Part shown: piece by piece, positions 23,555 to 24,262 of the stretch | Position numbering within the stretch: the stretch's first letter is position 1 | How the letters are laid out: each line of letters opens with the position of its first letter | From: Deinococcus sp. | Lineage (GTDB): Bacteria; Deinococcota; Deinococci; Deinococcales; Deinococcaceae | Reading direction: 5' to 3' | DNA length: 24,262 nt | Assembly: GCF_030523985.1 (NCBI RefSeq) | Contig: NZ_JAUNHK010000027.1 | Span: 1-24,262, forward strand | Translations under genes and position numbers: made by a program | The notes under the pieces: model-generated | Seen by the model: the letters and a program-made list of their open reading frames with translations, nothing else | Told to the model about the DNA's origin: nothing | The model's database searches: none

Positions 23555-24202
23555 ATGAACTTTTTTTCCCGCTCTATCGCTGGTCTGACCCTTCTCACGG
23601 CGCTGCTCGGCGGCTCGGTCGGGGCCGTGACTTTCGGTGGCCTCAATGTCAGGCCACTGGGAGCACAAAACCTCAACCTTCAGACTGGAGTGACCGAAAT
23701 GCCACAAGGGGGCACTGTCGCCGACCAGAAAGGCGGCCTGACCCTGACGGCGGCGCGGCTTCAGGTCAAGCCCGACGAACTGCTTCAGGCCCAGGGAGCC
23801 ACCATCAAGACCAAGTTCGGCGGCACACTTACGGCCCAGCAGGTGCGCTACGACCTCAAAGCCGGGCTGGTCACGGCGACGGGCAATGTCAGCTATTCGG
23901 ACGCCCGTGTCAAGAACATGACCGCCACCAGCCTGACCCTGTACGTCAAGAGCGGCTTCGTGGTCGCGCGGGGTAACGTCAAGGCCAGCAGCCCGGCCCT
24001 GAGTGCGGCGGGACTGGTCTTCGACCCCAACACCATGCAGGCGGTGCTGTCCGGCCCCTACGACCTCATCACCCGTCTCGGTGGCATGAAGGGTCAGGCT
24101 GGCGGGCGTGTCTTGCTCACCTTCGCGGGCAATGCCCTGACGGGTGCGTCGGCTCGCCCGGCTCCGGGTGACCTGGCGCGGTTTTCGCCCTACCTGAAGT
24201 GA
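23555..24202 (+). CDS. Exported LptA/OstA-like protein
   Basis: A 215-residue exported protein. After a signal peptide (about 1-24, ending SVGA) the rest is a run of short beta repeats, for example ARLQVKPDELLQAQGATIKTKFGG, VRYDLKAGLVTATGNVSY and TLYVKSGFVVARGNVKA. The A-x-G-N-V pattern at strand ends is characteristic of the OstA/LptA beta-jellyroll that carries lipopolysaccharide across the periplasm in Gram-negatives. Deinococcus is not known to make classical LPS, so it may carry another envelope lipid or glycolipid (inference). The ATG follows a TAGGCT box by 6 bases. The next gene starts 23 bases downstream with its own -10 box. Fold assignment is reasonable, function open. Confidence 0.78.
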   Translation: MNFFSRSIAGLTLLTALLGGSVGAVTFGGLNVRPLGAQNLNLQTGVTEMPQGGTVADQKGGLTLTAARLQVKPDELLQAQGATIKTKFGGTLTAQQVRYDLKAGLVTATGNVSYSDARVKNMTATSLTLYVKSGFVVARGNVKASSPALSAAGLVFDPNTMQAVLSGPYDLITRLGGMKGQAGGRVLLTFAGNALTGASARPAPGDLARFSPYLK

Positions 24203-24213
24203 CCCTCACGCTC

Positions 24214-24219
24214 TAAACT
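24214..24219 (+). promoter_or_regulatory. -10 element of the last, partial gene
   Basis: TAAACT, then 6 bases, then an ATG at 24226; the same layout as the leaderless genes upstream. No ribosome site. Confidence 0.45.
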
Positions 24220-24225
24220 GCCGCC

Positions 24226-24262
24226 ATGTTCGACTGGCTGCGCTCATTGCTGCCGCGCTCCT
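24226..24262 (+). CDS. Start of an unidentified gene (partial)
   Basis: Only 12 codons are visible (MFDWLRSLLPRS), still open at the window edge. The start is supported by the TAAACT box 6 bases upstream, as for the preceding gene. An amphipathic or hydrophobic N-terminus is suggested, but the product cannot be identified. Confidence 0.45.
   Translation, partial: MFDWLRSLLPRS

Overview
The window is GC-rich, densely coding and non-redundant, and looks like Deinococcus, very probably D. radiodurans or a close relative. This rests on recalled protein resemblance, a Thermus-type homoisocitrate dehydrogenase, many genes with a TANNNT -10 box only 6-11 bases before the start codon (leaderless mRNAs), and small structured intergenic repeats. 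No database search was run.

Layout. 1-3120 (minus): a potassium uptake operon of two tandem KtrB/TrkH channels followed by a KtrA/TrkA regulator cut by the window edge. 3178-4269 (plus): a THUMP-type tRNA methyltransferase with a terminator. 4454-6080 (minus): cysS, preceded by what looks like a complete attenuation leader: a 10-codon leaderless peptide with two adjacent Cys codons, a possible antiterminator, and a strong intrinsic terminator. 6144-10506 (plus): ornithine aminotransferase with a structured 5' leader, split MnmD/MnmC2-like tRNA modification genes overlapping at GTGA, and homoisocitrate dehydrogenase. 10530-11495 (minus) is a double GNAT acetyltransferase, divergent from an M3 oligopeptidase (11582-13639). 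13833-15020 (minus) is an MFS transporter.

15112-19045 (minus) is a compact reactive-sulfur operon: a CstB-like persulfide dioxygenase-rhodanese, two single-domain rhodaneses, a TauE/SafE exporter and a YeeE/YedE permease split into two proteins. Its promoter has an ATACCC-N5-GGGTAT palindrome in the -35/-10 spacer, the form used by CsoR/CstR-type repressors. Divergent to it are a MarR regulator (with its own palindrome in its promoter spacer) and a DoxX membrane protein. 20370-24262 holds a small exported four-Cys protein, ychF, a cell-wall amidase (minus), an LptA/OstA-like exported protein and the first codons of another gene.

A 137-bp repeat occurs three times (13697, 20806, 22110), with a degenerate fragment at 7639. 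Each full copy folds as two hairpins, and base pairs in the second hairpin covary between copies. The strongest candidates for something undescribed are the Cys-codon attenuator of cysS, the sulfur operon with its operator, and the covarying repeat whose terminal base completes the stop codons of two flanking genes.
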